A stretch of DNA of 63,210 nucleotides from an uncultured Lachnospiraceae bacterium (GCA_947623805.1 CANQHZ010000007.1:1-63210), one strand, 5' to 3'. Shown: positions 8,693-18,941, numbered from the stretch's first letter. The notes: generated from the sequence alone by a model not told the origin. A program made the numbers and translations.

Positions 8693-9443
8693 ACTGATAT
8701 GCAGGGGCGGCAGGATATCCGCCCTTTAATTTTTGCATACCGCGCTGAATGGCGTCTTTTGAATTTTTCCAGTCAGCATCTTGGTTGCGGTAGTCAAATT
8801 TTTCCACAAGCCAGCTTACGTCACCCTTGATGCGCTCCATATTTTCCTGCATAAGAGCAAAAATCATCTCAAAAAATTCGTCTTTCTGCTTTTCAGGGAG
8901 CTTTTCTACGGCAGCCTGACACAAATCACCGAAATGCACGAGGCAAAATCCCTTGCTTTGCGCCACTTTCTGTCTAAAAGCCTCATCTTTCTTGTACATA
9001 AAGAAAAACGTATCTATATAGCGTGCATAGGTGTCGTCATACTGTTTGCAGATATAGCACGACTTCTGCTTTTCAAGGCACCACGCCGTCATGGAATTGT
9101 TTACCTCACGCGAACGCTTTAGCTTGTCCATAAACGAGAGCTTTACAGGCTTAAAGTGCTTTACCTCGTCGGCAAGCTCACGTCCCATTTTCTCATAATG
9201 CGTCTTTAATATCCACGCGTTGCCCAGCGTATTGCCATACTGGAACATCTTGTGGAAGTGATAGCGGCAGAATCCCTCCCTGTCAGTCTGCTCACGTATG
9301 TCGCTCTCCATATATGATGAGGACGAGCCAAGCGTGAAGTCAAGCAGGTCGTTTTCAAGCTTTTGTTCAATAAAGCAGAACGGACACTCATCATTGGCGG
9401 AAAACGCGTCATTTAAAGGAATCGTATATAGTTGCTCTTTCAT
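8682..9443 (-). CDS. DUF6062-family cysteine-rich protein
   Basis: A 253-residue soluble protein that I recognise as the DUF6062 family of Clostridia, with no known function. Cysteine pairs recur: CPFCFIEQ near residue 20, a single Cys-x3-His (CRYHFHKMF) near 59, CYICKQYD near 131, and CLVHFGDLC near 167. The CxxC plus Cys/His spacing suggests a metal site, probably zinc, or a redox role (inference). The start is supported by ACGGAGGG upstream of the ATG. It is monocistronic and overlaps the end of the TetR gene tail to tail. Confidence 0.75.
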   Translation of the reverse strand: MKEQLYTIPLNDAFSANDECPFCFIEQKLENDLLDFTLGSSSSYMESDIREQTDREGFCRYHFHKMFQYGNTLGNAWILKTHYEKMGRELADEVKHFKPVKLSFMDKLKRSREVNNSMTAWCLEKQKSCYICKQYDDTYARYIDTFFFMYKKDEAFRQKVAQSKGFCLVHFGDLCQAAVEKLPEKQKDEFFEMIFALMQENMERIKGDVSWLVEKFDYRNQDADWKNSKDAIQRGMQKLKGGYPAAPAYQFKK

Positions 9444-9637
9444 GAAAACCCTCCGTTTTTGATATATCGTGATAATTATTGCTTATTATAAATTCTATCA
9501 TATACAGAGCGGGTTCGGCAAAACAATTTTGAGAAAAATTTGACAAAACCGTTAAAAACTATACCAAACAATCGGAAAATGTGATACACTTAAAATAATT
9601 AGGCATAGAAAAATGCCGATGAGAATGGAGGGTAAAG

Positions 9638-11008
9638 ATGTTTGGCCTAAAAAAAGAACAGCAGACAAAGGTTATATACGACAATAATCAGTCTGCCGCG
9701 CTGAAAAATCTTTCAAAGGCGGCTCAGGAGTTTGTAAAGGCGTCCAGCAATCTGAGCAGTTTAGGCGTGGAAATGAATTTTGTTTCAAACAAGATGCTCA
9801 AGTACGCTCAGGAGATGAGCCAAATGAGTGCGGAAAACGAGGACATGATACGCGAGACAGAGGCGGAGATGGAGGAGGTAGACCTGACGGTAGAAAGCGC
9901 GTCCGATATTCTGCAGCAGCTTCACGCAAACACAAACGACCTTGTAAGCTGCAATCATGACAGCACGGAGCTCCTAAATGAAGTAGATACATACAAAAAT
10001 CAGGTAATGGAGGACAGCCGCCTGATGGAAGACAAAATCGAGCGCCTCGTGTCGCTTGCGGGCGAGGTGGATAAGTTTGTTGAGAGTGTGCAGAGTATAG
10101 CCAATCAGACAAACCTGCTGGCGCTCAACGCTTCAATCGAGGCGGCAAGAGCAGGCGAGCACGGCAGAGGCTTTGCGGTGGTCGCCGATGAGATAAGGGC
10201 GCTTTCGGACGAAACAAAACAGAACCTGGTGGGTATGAGAAATTTCCTAAACAGCATCAAAGAGACCGCAAATGACAGCAAGACCAGCATTGAAGGTTCG
10301 GTTAAGTCCACAGGCAGCATGAGCGAGAAGATAGATTTAGTCAAGGCGGCGATGGATAAAAACACGCAGATGCTCTCGGCAGTGTCAAAGGAAGTAGCCG
10401 ATGTCGACGACATGATAGTCGGCATAAAGGATTCTACAGCGCACATGAAACAGGCGATGCTGCAAAACAGCGAAGGCGCGCACAATATAATACTAAAGAC
10501 AGAATCAGTCATCACGCGCGCGGAGGCAAACGCGGAGTGTGCAAAGCAGATAGAGAAGATAGACGACGAGCTCACAAATATATCCGGGACGATTTTTACG
10601 GAGCTTGAAAAGGGCGGAGAAGTGATATCCGCAGATTCGGTCAAGGTAATTCTTGGCAATGCCAAAAAGGCGCATATGGCATGGCTTGAAAAGCTAAAGG
10701 CGATGGTATCGGAGATGAAAGAACAGCCCCTGCAGCTAAATTCAAACCGTTGCGCATTTGGACATTATTATCTCGTAATAGATGTAAACAATCCCAGGAT
10801 TAAGGACGAATGGAATCAAATCGGCACACTTCACGCCGCTTTCCACAAGACTGGCGGCACGGTAATCAAAGCGATAGCAAGGCAGGACGAACAGTCGGCA
10901 AGAGACATGTGCGCAGAGGCGGAGGATATGTCGAGAAAACTGCTCTTGGCAATTGATGCGGTTGAAAGAAAGCTTGACGAGCTGGCGGCGGCCGGCGAAA
11001 GCATATAA
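9638..11008 (+). CDS. Soluble methyl-accepting chemotaxis protein with C-terminal zinc-binding (CZB) domain
   Basis: A 456-residue chemoreceptor with no transmembrane helix, so cytosolic. The first 140 residues are coiled coil. The conserved signalling hairpin tip occurs around residues 155-195 ([19 protein letters not shown], then [16 protein letters not shown]), which contacts CheA/CheW. The last 110 residues form a CZB domain with [17 protein letters not shown] and [10 protein letters not shown], the His/Cys/His-x3-His set that binds zinc in this family. It probably senses cytosolic zinc or an oxidant such as hypochlorite (family knowledge). GGAGGG precedes the ATG. No other chemotaxis gene is nearby, so it is an orphan receptor feeding a remote array. 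Confidence 0.9.
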   Translation: MFGLKKEQQTKVIYDNNQSAALKNLSKAAQEFVKASSNLSSLGVEMNFVSNKMLKYAQEMSQMSAENEDMIRETEAEMEEVDLTVESASDILQQLHANTNDLVSCNHDSTELLNEVDTYKNQVMEDSRLMEDKIERLVSLAGEVDKFVESVQSIANQTNLLALNASIEAARAGEHGRGFAVVADEIRALSDETKQNLVGMRNFLNSIKETANDSKTSIEGSVKSTGSMSEKIDLVKAAMDKNTQMLSAVSKEVADVDDMIVGIKDSTAHMKQAMLQNSEGAHNIILKTESVITRAEANAECAKQIEKIDDELTNISGTIFTELEKGGEVISADSVKVILGNAKKAHMAWLEKLKAMVSEMKEQPLQLNSNRCAFGHYYLVIDVNNPRIKDEWNQIGTLHAAFHKTGGTVIKAIARQDEQSARDMCAEAEDMSRKLLLAIDAVERKLDELAAAGESI

Positions 11009-11056
11009 ATGGCATGAATGATGGCGGCATACATCTAAAGAAAGAAGGGTATTGAT

Positions 11057-11968
11057 ATGGGAAAATTTATGGTGGCTGGCTTCGTGCAGCATGAAACAAT
11101 AGTGAAGGTCGATGAGCTGCCGGTGCCTTACAAGCAGTTTGAAAGTTCACATGACCTGATAAATACCGACATAGGCGGCACAGGTTTTGACGAGGCGATG
11201 GCACTGCGCTGGCTTGGCAACGAGGTTGACTTTATGAGCATGGTGTCAAGAAATATGTCAAGCAGGCAGATAACGGCATATCTCCACATAAACAATGTAG
11301 ATTTGAAGACCGACTATGTGCTCCCCATGCTTGAGGGCATGCCGACCTCCGTGGTTTTGTACTGCAGGGGCAAGAAACAGACCTTTGAGGACGTGAAAGA
11401 CATAAGGACAGTAGAGTATGACTATGATTTGTTTGAAAATCAGATAAAAGACAAGGATATGGTGCTCATATCAAACTGCAATTTCTGCCGTCCGATTATA
11501 GGCTTAGCTCAAAAATACAATAAGCCGCTTGCCGTAAATGTGAGAAGTATGCGTGCGGAAAAAATCGAACAGAAAAAGGATTTTTTAGCCGCGGCGGATA
11601 TCCTTTACATAAGTGACGACGACCTTGACAGTGACCCGTATGAATGCATAAACGAGTGCAGGGAAAAATACAACTCTCAGATAATAGTGATGGGGATAGG
11701 CGCAAAGGGAGTGATACTCTATACCAGAGAAGATAATTCAGTGCTTGAATACAAACCGGTAAAAACCAATGAAGTCGTAAATACCGTGGGTGCGGGCAAC
11801 GCGCTGTTTTCCGCCTTTCTTCACTATTATGTAAAAACAAAGGACGCAAAGGAGTCCATAAAAAACGCACTTCTCTTTGCATCCTACAAAATAGGCTTTG
11901 TCGGTACGACAAACGGTTTCATGACCGAGGAACAGATAGAACAGTGGAAAAGGTTAATCTGGCAGTAA
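11057..11968 (+). CDS. PfkB/ribokinase-fold protein with altered active site
   Basis: A 303-residue carbohydrate-kinase (PfkB) fold. An N-terminal substrate region with a glycine pair (NTDIGGTGFDEAMALRWLG, about 36-54) matches the PfkB motif 1 position. The C-terminal signature, normally D(T/S)xGAGD, reads NTVGAGNALFSAFL here (about residues 237-250). Both acidic positions, including the catalytic base Asp, are Asn. Activity may therefore be lost or changed, and a sugar- or nucleotide-binding regulatory role is possible (inference). An AAGAAGGG ribosome site precedes the ATG. It lies 48 bp after the chemoreceptor and overlaps the opposite-strand gene by 15 bp at the 3' end. Confidence 0.8.
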   Translation: MGKFMVAGFVQHETIVKVDELPVPYKQFESSHDLINTDIGGTGFDEAMALRWLGNEVDFMSMVSRNMSSRQITAYLHINNVDLKTDYVLPMLEGMPTSVVLYCRGKKQTFEDVKDIRTVEYDYDLFENQIKDKDMVLISNCNFCRPIIGLAQKYNKPLAVNVRSMRAEKIEQKKDFLAAADILYISDDDLDSDPYECINECREKYNSQIIVMGIGAKGVILYTREDNSVLEYKPVKTNEVVNTVGAGNALFSAFLHYYVKTKDAKESIKNALLFASYKIGFVGTTNGFMTEEQIEQWKRLIWQ

Positions 11969-12655
11969 AAACTCCAAAAAGGCAAGGGCATTGTCAAGCT
12001 TGTCGGAGTTTACGATGAATGTAAGTATAGGTTCACTTTTAAACTGATAATAATTTTTAAGTTTTTCTGAGCTGTCAACATAAATTCCTACAGGGACAAG
12101 CTCTCCGCTTTCACCGTATTCGGCATAGTAGAGCTTGTCCTTGTATTTTTCAAGCAAATCTTCGGGAAGTATGTCCGTCAGATTGCCCAGATACTCGGCA
12201 CGTGTGAAATAGTCTATTGCGGTTTTGTCTCCGACGATGACATCTAAATCATTTGCGGCGATTACCGCTACGGTTTTTTCGATGCTCATGTATGTTTCGC
12301 CGCTGTTTATTCCCTCCTCAATGCGCATCGAGGAATCGATATACACATCTTCTTTGCTTGTGTCAATGCCCATCTGCTCGGCAAAGCTGTCCGCAAGCTC
12401 AGAATTTGAAAAATCACTATAGCAGTTGTAAAAGAATGCGGCAAACGCTGTATCGTGCGGAGCTGTCATCACGGAATAAAGCATCCAGCCAATGAGCACG
12501 GCAATTATAACGACAACCATCGTCGTCTTAAAGTAATACTCCTTAAAATAAGACAGTTTTTCCTTAAAAGGCGCGCCCTTTAGCTTGGCATTCTGCTCGC
12601 GTATCTCGTCATGCATTGACTGGTTTTTGTCGCGGTTTTTGTTGTAAACTTCCAT
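11954..12655 (-). CDS. Membrane-anchored extracytoplasmic protein, unknown
   Basis: A 233-residue protein. A charged N-terminus (about 1-42) is followed by one strong transmembrane helix (about 44-66, TTMVVVIIAVLIGWMLYSV). About 165 residues lie outside the membrane. The outer part has alternating helix/strand segments such as VAVIAANDLDVIVGDK and YFTRAEYLGNLTDILP, which recall solute-binding-protein folds (the VDVVVGD-like pattern). I do not assign a family. The ribosome site is weak. It converges on the PfkB-fold gene. Confidence 0.6.
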   Translation of the reverse strand: MEVYNKNRDKNQSMHDEIREQNAKLKGAPFKEKLSYFKEYYFKTTMVVVIIAVLIGWMLYSVMTAPHDTAFAAFFYNCYSDFSNSELADSFAEQMGIDTSKEDVYIDSSMRIEEGINSGETYMSIEKTVAVIAANDLDVIVGDKTAIDYFTRAEYLGNLTDILPEDLLEKYKDKLYYAEYGESGELVPVGIYVDSSEKLKNYYQFKSEPILTFIVNSDKLDNALAFLEFLLPD

Positions 12656-12775
12656 ATATATTCACTCTTTTCTTGGCTTGCAAAGCATTTGTTTATGCGT
12701 TACTTCTATTAATATATCTTTTCATAGAGTACCCTGTCAATCGGATTAGTATTAATTTTTTCTAAACCTTGAATA

Positions 12776-12802
12776 TTGTCCGGATTTGTAATAAGATATA
12801 AT
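12776..12802 (+). promoter_or_regulatory. Weak promoter before the DUF6106 gene
   Basis: Good -10 TATAAT (12797-12802), with a poor -35 TTGTCC (12776-12781) at a short 15-bp spacing. It lies about 40 bp before the DUF6106 gene. Confidence 0.4.
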
Positions 12803-12840
12803 AAATATGAAAATAAAAAATAATTAACGGAAGGAATTGG

Positions 12841-13353
12841 TTGATTGTTATGAATGAAAGCTATAAGGAATTATTAGTAAAAAAAGAGCGGGGACTTATG
12901 CAGAATGTTTTGAGAATTGTATGCGTTGTTCCTACGGTTTTTCTTTTTTTGGCGTCGTTTCTTGGTTTAGGTATAATCGGTCTTATAATTACCATCATAC
13001 TCGGTGTGATTGATTATTTTGTATTTTTGTTCACGGACATTGAATACGAATATCTGTATCTTGATAAGGAAATATCGGTTGACAAGATTATGGCAAAGAC
13101 GCGCAGGAAAAAGGTCGCCACGCTTGATATAGGCAAGATTGAGATAGCGGCTCCCGCCAATTCTCATCAGCTTGATTCTTACAAAAACAGACAGATTAAA
13201 AAGACCGTGGACTACAGTGCAGGACACGACATCCCCGACCAGAAGCTCTACATTGTCTATTACGAGGGCAGTCAAAAATATATGTTTAATTTTGACGACG
13301 ATTTTGTGAAGGCAATAAGGGGCATTATTCCGAGAAAAATATTTACGGATTAA
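12841..13353 (+). CDS. DUF6106-family membrane protein
   Basis: A protein of about 168 residues that I recognise as DUF6106 of Clostridia, function unknown. Two adjacent transmembrane helices (about 22-42 and 43-65; VPTVFLFLASFLGLGIIG and IITIILGVIDYFVFLF) are followed by a cytosolic PH-like domain: YEYLYLDKEISVDKIMAK, an IAAPANSHQLDSYKN strand-turn, and a conserved end (PRKIFTD). The start is ambiguous. TTG at 12841 has AAGGA at ideal distance, while ATG at 12850 is nine bases downstream. It is followed by the guaB promoter. Confidence 0.7.
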   Translation: MIVMNESYKELLVKKERGLMQNVLRIVCVVPTVFLFLASFLGLGIIGLIITIILGVIDYFVFLFTDIEYEYLYLDKEISVDKIMAKTRRKKVATLDIGKIEIAAPANSHQLDSYKNRQIKKTVDYSAGHDIPDQKLYIVYYEGSQKYMFNFDDDFVKAIRGIIPRKIFTD

Positions 13354-13364
13354 GTGTTTGGTGC

Positions 13365-13393
13365 TTGACAACAGGCGGCGGCTCTTGTATAAT
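13365..13393 (+). promoter_or_regulatory. Sigma-A promoter of guaB
   Basis: Perfect TTGACA (13365-13370), 17-bp spacer, perfect TATAAT (13388-13393). The leader is about 60 nt and shows no purine-riboswitch architecture. Confidence 0.92.
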
Positions 13394-13411
13394 TTTGAAC
13401 AATTAAAATAA

Positions 13412-14914
<1,503 letters not shown>

Positions 14915-14921
14915 GTGATTA

Positions 14922-14953
14922 AAAACGCTGTCACTAAGCTGTGGCAGCGTTTT
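14922..14953 (+). terminator. Terminator of guaB
   Basis: A 13-bp stem (14922-14934 with 14941-14953, one G.T pair) and a 6-nt loop, with A's on the left and T's on the right arm. It starts 8 bp after the guaB stop. Confidence 0.8.
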
Positions 14954-14991
14954 GTATGTGAAAAGTCAGAAGGCGATGGGGGGAAACAAAG

Positions 14992-16491
14992 TTGCGCTTA
15001 AAGGACTTAGAAATCTATAAATCCGTTACGATTCAGGCACACGATAATCCCGACGCGGATGCGATAGCATCGGGCTATGCCCTTTACAGGTATTTTAAAA
15101 GCAAGGGGAAAAAAGTATCGCTCATATACAGCGGCAGATACCGCATAAAGAAGACGGACTTGAAGCTCATGATAGAGAAACTTCATATTCCGATAAAATA
15201 CCGTGCGGCGCGTGATGAAAAAATAGAAGGCGTACTGCTGACGGTAGACTGTCAGTACGGCGCGGGAAACGTGCAAAAACTCAATGCCGAAAATATGGCA
15301 GTTATAGACCATCACGAAAGGGAAATTTCTACAGCGGGATTAGTCGGCTATGAGATAAATCCCAATCTGGGGAGCTGCGCCACGCTGGTGTGGCAGCTCC
15401 TTGTGAGTGAGGGCTATCCGATAAACGACGATAAAAAGCTTGGTACGGCGCTTTACTATGGGCTTTACCGTGATACAAACCAGTTTACGGAGCTTTTTTA
15501 TCCGCTTGACAGGGATATGCGAGAGGCAGTCACGACGGACAAAAATGTGCTGCATCTTTTGAAAAACTCAAACCTGACGCTTGAGGAGCTGGAGATAGCG
15601 GGTATAGCGCTTATCAAATACATATATAACAACGATTTTCACTACGCCATTATCCAGACAAAGCCTTGTGACCCCAATCTCCTTGGCATAATAAGCGATT
15701 TCATCATCCAGGTTGACGAGATTTACACATGCGTAGTGTTTAATCACACGCCGGAGGGATACAAATATTCCGTGAGGAGCTGCATCAGGGAAGTGCGGGC
15801 AAACGAGCTTGCGCAGTTTCTTGCGCAGGACATAGGCACGGGCGGCGGACATACAGAGCGCGCAGGCGGTTTTTTGAGTGAAAGAAAATATGAGCAGTAT
15901 TATCCCGTGCTGCATTCCGAGGCGTACTTTGGCAATAAAATGAATGAGTATTTTGAGAGCTACGATATAATAGACCTTGGAAAATGCAAGCCTGATATAG
16001 AGGGCATGGACGTGTACGAGAGCAAAAAGAACAATATCGGCTACGTGGAGGCGGCGGCGCTTTTGCCGGTCGGCGCGCAATGCGTTTTGAGGTCTCTTAG
16101 CGGTGATATGGAGCTTTTGATTGACGAGGATATCTATATTTTGGTGGGAGAGAACAGCAGAGTGCGGGTGACGTCAAAGACTGAATTTGAGTCGGAGTAC
16201 CGGAAACTTTCTGACAACTATGATGAGACGCTTGAGTATGCGCCTAAGTTAAAGGTCAAAGATTCTGCTGATGACATAGACCTTTTAGACTATATGAAGC
16301 TTTGCACGAACAAAAAAATAACAAAGGTGTATGCGAAACAGCTTACAAGAGGCGTCAAGCTGTTTGTGCCAAAGTCGGACGAATATATGCTTGGCAAGAT
16401 AGGGGACTACCTGATTGCGGACTGCGAGCGCACACATAGCATGAGAATAGTGGAGCAGGGAATGTTTGGCAGGCTTTACCAAAAGATATGA
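14992..16491 (+). CDS. DHH/DHHA1 phosphoesterase with extra C-terminal region
   Basis: A 499-residue protein starting at TTG (14992) behind GGGGGGAAACAAAG. The DHH domain shows AHDNPDADAIASGYALY (motif I), a metal-binding Asp in VLLTVDCQYG, and DHHERE (motif III). The DHHA1 domain carries GTGGGHTERAGG near residue 282. These are the features of nanoRNase/pAp phosphatase-like enzymes and Mn-dependent phosphoesterases of short oligonucleotides or cyclic dinucleotides (family knowledge). About 170 C-terminal residues beyond DHHA1 are unusual and unassigned. It is the first gene of a run to 21.1 kb: 26 bp to the next gene, then overlaps. There are no membrane helices. Confidence 0.85.
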   Translation: MRLKDLEIYKSVTIQAHDNPDADAIASGYALYRYFKSKGKKVSLIYSGRYRIKKTDLKLMIEKLHIPIKYRAARDEKIEGVLLTVDCQYGAGNVQKLNAENMAVIDHHEREISTAGLVGYEINPNLGSCATLVWQLLVSEGYPINDDKKLGTALYYGLYRDTNQFTELFYPLDRDMREAVTTDKNVLHLLKNSNLTLEELEIAGIALIKYIYNNDFHYAIIQTKPCDPNLLGIISDFIIQVDEIYTCVVFNHTPEGYKYSVRSCIREVRANELAQFLAQDIGTGGGHTERAGGFLSERKYEQYYPVLHSEAYFGNKMNEYFESYDIIDLGKCKPDIEGMDVYESKKNNIGYVEAAALLPVGAQCVLRSLSGDMELLIDEDIYILVGENSRVRVTSKTEFESEYRKLSDNYDETLEYAPKLKVKDSADDIDLLDYMKLCTNKKITKVYAKQLTRGVKLFVPKSDEYMLGKIGDYLIADCERTHSMRIVEQGMFGRLYQKI

Positions 16492-16517
16492 TTAAAGGGT
16501 GGCATAGGTGAATCGGT

Positions 16518-16994
16518 GTGCTGTACAAAAAATACATGATATATGAGGATGCAATGGAAATAATGGTGCCTGCCTTTTTGAAAATGGAGCGTGAGCGTTT
16601 TTTGTCAGGCTACAACTGGTTTTCCGAGGACAGGAAGATGGCGATAAACGTCGCAAGGGGCAGTGACGCTTTGAACGACGAGCGGCTGTATTTGCGCATG
16701 GGTGAGTATTATAAGCGGTTTAGCTCAAATATGGCAGGTTTTGAGTGCAATAAGATAAGCAGACGCGAAATATACGGGCGTTCATATGGGGAAATGCGTT
16801 ATACTACGGATGTTTCGGGCTATTGCTTTTACAATGTTTTTATGCTCGGACGTCTGAAAGGACGGGAGCTTGTGATAAATTTGCAGGGCGTGGAAGACGG
16901 CGGCGATGAAATCGGCCATATATTTGACAACGTTTCGGCGTCTGTGAAGATTTTTGACAAAAAAGGTGACGGAGGCAGCGCAAATGATAGTTAG
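16518..16994 (+). CDS. Unknown protein, possibly DcrB-like fold
   Basis: A 158-residue protein read from GTG at 16518 (an internal ATG at 16536 is also possible). No family is recognised with confidence. The C-terminal half (YGEMRYTTDVSGYCFYNVF then RELVINLQGVEDGGDEI) has the alternating strands and terminal helix of DcrB-type domains, but this is only a resemblance. It has no signal peptide or membrane segment. It overlaps the FHA gene by 11 bp, so the two are probably co-translated and may interact. Confidence 0.6.
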   Translation: MLYKKYMIYEDAMEIMVPAFLKMERERFLSGYNWFSEDRKMAINVARGSDALNDERLYLRMGEYYKRFSSNMAGFECNKISRREIYGRSYGEMRYTTDVSGYCFYNVFMLGRLKGRELVINLQGVEDGGDEIGHIFDNVSASVKIFDKKGDGGSANDS

Positions 16995-17901
16995 GGAAAA
17001 TGACCGGCAGCTCTCTTTTTTGTTTCAGGAGCCTGCATTGTGTTTTGAGATGAGCTGCAAAATCCTGGAGCAGGAAAAAATATCGAATATGCTGCCGTTT
17101 GAGGTAAAACATGGCGACAGCGGCGAGGAGCTTATATTCAGTCTTGAATTGCCAAATATAGCACATTTGTCGGAGGTACTTGACAAATTTAGTGATAATG
17201 ATATTATAGATTTGCTTTATGAATTGTTTTTTGTCTGTGAAAAGGTTGAGGAAAACGGCTTTTTAAAGAAAGAATGTGTCTGGTACAAGTACGAGCATAT
17301 ATTTTATGATTTGGAGAACAGACGTCCTATGCTTGCGCTGCTACCCATAACAGGGGAGTTTCGTTATGGCGAAAGCTTAGACTGGGGCGGGCGGCTTGAA
17401 CAGACCGTAGAGCATATAGCGGCATTTCTTTCGGCAAACAAGGCGCGGCGTGTAGTTGATATTGCGTCAATGTTTGCGGGAGGGCATCTTGGCATAAGCG
17501 ATGCGCTATGCGAGATAAATAAGCTTGGTCTGGGGACTTCCGATTTGCTCGTAGAAAAAAAAGTTTCGGAGCCGAATGCCGTGCTCAGGCTTTTGTATGT
17601 AAGCAGAGATGGCGAGCTTGTTTTTAACATAGACGAGAGCGACTTCGTCATCGGGAAAAAAGAAAGCGATGCAAGCGGAGGCATACCGGATACTGTCTCA
17701 AGGGCAGTCAGCAGGCGTCACTGCAATATAATAAAGCTCAACAATAAATATTTTGTACAGGATTTGGACAGCACGAACCACACATTTGTAAACGGCGAGT
17801 TTATTCCGCCATATGAGATAATGGAGCTTGCGGACAATGATATATTGAGCGTGGCGGATGTGGAGTTTAGGGTCAGCATTTTAAAAGGAGGACTATTATG
17901 A
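16984..17901 (+). CDS. DUF6382-FHA domain protein
   Basis: A 305-residue protein from the ATG at 16984, with GGAGG 8 bp upstream; a TTG 30 bp earlier is rejected. The N-terminal 170 residues match what I know as DUF6382. The C-terminal 90 residues are a forkhead-associated domain with the expected Ser-Arg-His core (VSRAVSRRHCNIIKLNN) and the VQDLDSTNHTFVNGE signature (canonical DLxSxNGTFVNG). FHA domains bind phosphothreonine, so it is likely an adaptor for Ser/Thr kinase signalling. Its stop overlaps the porC start by 4 bp (ATGA). Confidence 0.82.
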   Translation: MIVRENDRQLSFLFQEPALCFEMSCKILEQEKISNMLPFEVKHGDSGEELIFSLELPNIAHLSEVLDKFSDNDIIDLLYELFFVCEKVEENGFLKKECVWYKYEHIFYDLENRRPMLALLPITGEFRYGESLDWGGRLEQTVEHIAAFLSANKARRVVDIASMFAGGHLGISDALCEINKLGLGTSDLLVEKKVSEPNAVLRLLYVSRDGELVFNIDESDFVIGKKESDASGGIPDTVSRAVSRRHCNIIKLNNKYFVQDLDSTNHTFVNGEFIPPYEIMELADNDILSVADVEFRVSILKGGLL

Positions 17902-18476
17902 AAAATACAGTCGAAATCAGATGGCACGGCCGCGGAGGGCAAGGCGCGAAGACGGCGGCGCTTTTGCTTGCCGATGTCGCGTTTAAGACGGGAAAGTATG
18001 TGCAGGGCTTTCCGGAGTACGGACCTGAAAGAATGGGAGCGCCGATTACGGCATACAACCGCATAAGCGAAGACGAGATAACGGTTCATTCAAATATCTA
18101 TGAGCCTGATTATGTGGTTGTGGTTGACGAGACTTTGCTTGACAGCATTGACGTGACAAAGGGATTAAAGACGGAGGGCGCTGTCATCGTCAATACGGAG
18201 CATACAAAGGAGGAGATAATGCGCCATTTGAATGGATACGAGGGGACGGTCTATACTGTGGACGCAAAGAGTATTTCGATGAAGGCGCTTGGCAAAAACT
18301 ATCCCAATTCGCCTATGCTTGCCGCGACTGTAGCAGTGTCGGGCATTATGGGGGAGGAGGAGTTTTTGTCGGAGATGGAAAGTTCTTTTCAGCATAAATT
18401 TGCTAAAAAGCCGGAGGTTATTGACGGAAATATGCAGGCGTTGAAGATGGCGTTTGATACAATAAAAAAACATTAA
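17898..18476 (+). CDS. porC: 2-oxoacid (pyruvate):ferredoxin oxidoreductase, gamma subunit
   Basis: A 192-residue gamma subunit of the four-subunit oxidoreductase that converts pyruvate, CoA and oxidised ferredoxin to acetyl-CoA, CO2 and reduced ferredoxin. The family start IRWHGRGGQGAKTAA, the EYGPERMGAPI segment and YPNSPMLAATVAVSGI are all present and close to thermotogal PorC. AAAGGAGGA precedes the ATG, which overlaps the FHA stop. Gene order is porC, porD, a hairpin element, porA, porB. I favour pyruvate as substrate from porA; branched-chain 2-oxoacids (vor) cannot be excluded. Confidence 0.9.
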   Translation: MKNTVEIRWHGRGGQGAKTAALLLADVAFKTGKYVQGFPEYGPERMGAPITAYNRISEDEITVHSNIYEPDYVVVVDETLLDSIDVTKGLKTEGAVIVNTEHTKEEIMRHLNGYEGTVYTVDAKSISMKALGKNYPNSPMLAATVAVSGIMGEEEFLSEMESSFQHKFAKKPEVIDGNMQALKMAFDTIKKH

Positions 18477-18501
18477 TGTTTTTGGTTAGTGGGAGGTTAG
18501 T

Positions 18502-18816
18502 ATGGCGATACATGATAGGATAAATGAAAAGAGTCCCTGGACGGATATAACGGAAGGGAACAAGATATATGAGGCGGCGACTTCGAGGGACTTTTGTACG
18601 GGCGAGTGGAGGACCTCGACGCCGATTTGGGATGATGAAAAGTGCAGGCAGTGCTTGCTGTGTGCGCCTGTATGTCCTGATTCGTCAATTCCTGTGAGAA
18701 AAGGGGAGAGGATGGATTTTGACTATATGCATTGTAAGGGGTGCGGTATATGTGCGAAGGTGTGTCCGTTTGGGGCGATATATATGAGAGAGGGAAAGAA
18801 TGAAAAGATTTTCTAA
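18502..18816 (+). CDS. porD: 2-oxoacid (pyruvate):ferredoxin oxidoreductase, delta subunit (2 x 4Fe-4S)
   Basis: A 104-residue ferredoxin-like subunit that takes electrons from the thiamine-bound intermediate through two 4Fe-4S clusters. Both cluster motifs are complete: CRQCLLCAPVCP (about 47-58) and CKGCGICAKVCP (about 76-87), each C-x2-C-x2-C-x3-CP. The N-terminal 45 residues match the PorD extension that packs on the core (KSPWTDITEGNK, then CTGEWRT). GGAGG precedes the ATG. The stop TAA (18814-18816) lies inside the left stem of the AAAAGAC hairpin element. Confidence 0.93.
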   Translation: MAIHDRINEKSPWTDITEGNKIYEAATSRDFCTGEWRTSTPIWDDEKCRQCLLCAPVCPDSSIPVRKGERMDFDYMHCKGCGICAKVCPFGAIYMREGKNEKIF

Positions 18817-18873
18817 GGCACTAAAAGACGGTGCCTAAGAAAATCTAAGTTTCATTCTGAGAAAAGATTTTCT
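18806..18873 (+). other. AAAAGAC hairpin element, copy 1, with competing third strand
   Basis: A 41-nt hairpin (18806-18846): 9-bp outer stem AGATTTTCT/AGAAAATCT, an A.A mismatch, a 6-bp inner stem AGGCAC/GTGCCT, a T.G closing pair and loop AAAAGAC. It overlaps the end of porD. A second AGATTTTCT (18865-18873) can compete for the right arm, so two folds exclude each other. It sits between porD and porA and could set subunit ratios by termination or RNA processing (inference). Confidence 0.7.
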
Positions 18874-18874
18874 A

Positions 18875-18898
18875 AATTCTATGTTGTTGAATAAAGTG
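18875..18898. repeat. Solo end of the palindromic repeat family 1
   Basis: AATTCTATGTTGTTGAATAAAGT matches the right flank of full copies (for example 23479-23500). The downstream 45 bp also resemble the sequence between copy A and clpB. The left half of the element is absent and replaced by the AAAAGAC hairpin. Confidence 0.6.
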
Positions 18899-18941
18899 AA
18901 TAAAGTAAAAAAATGTTTATTGTAAAAAGGAGAAAGTAAGG

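Noticed and set aside
9540-9628. Possible sigma-28 promoter (TAAT, 15 bp, GCCGATGA at 9596-9622) before the chemoreceptor gene.
   Set aside because: The predicted transcript start would fall inside the ribosome site, and GCCGAT is part of a local GGCAT/ATGCC hairpin, so I could not support it.
12225-12495. Plus-strand open frames opposite the membrane-anchored protein gene.
   Set aside because: They are antisense shadows with Ser/Arg-rich composition and no ribosome sites.
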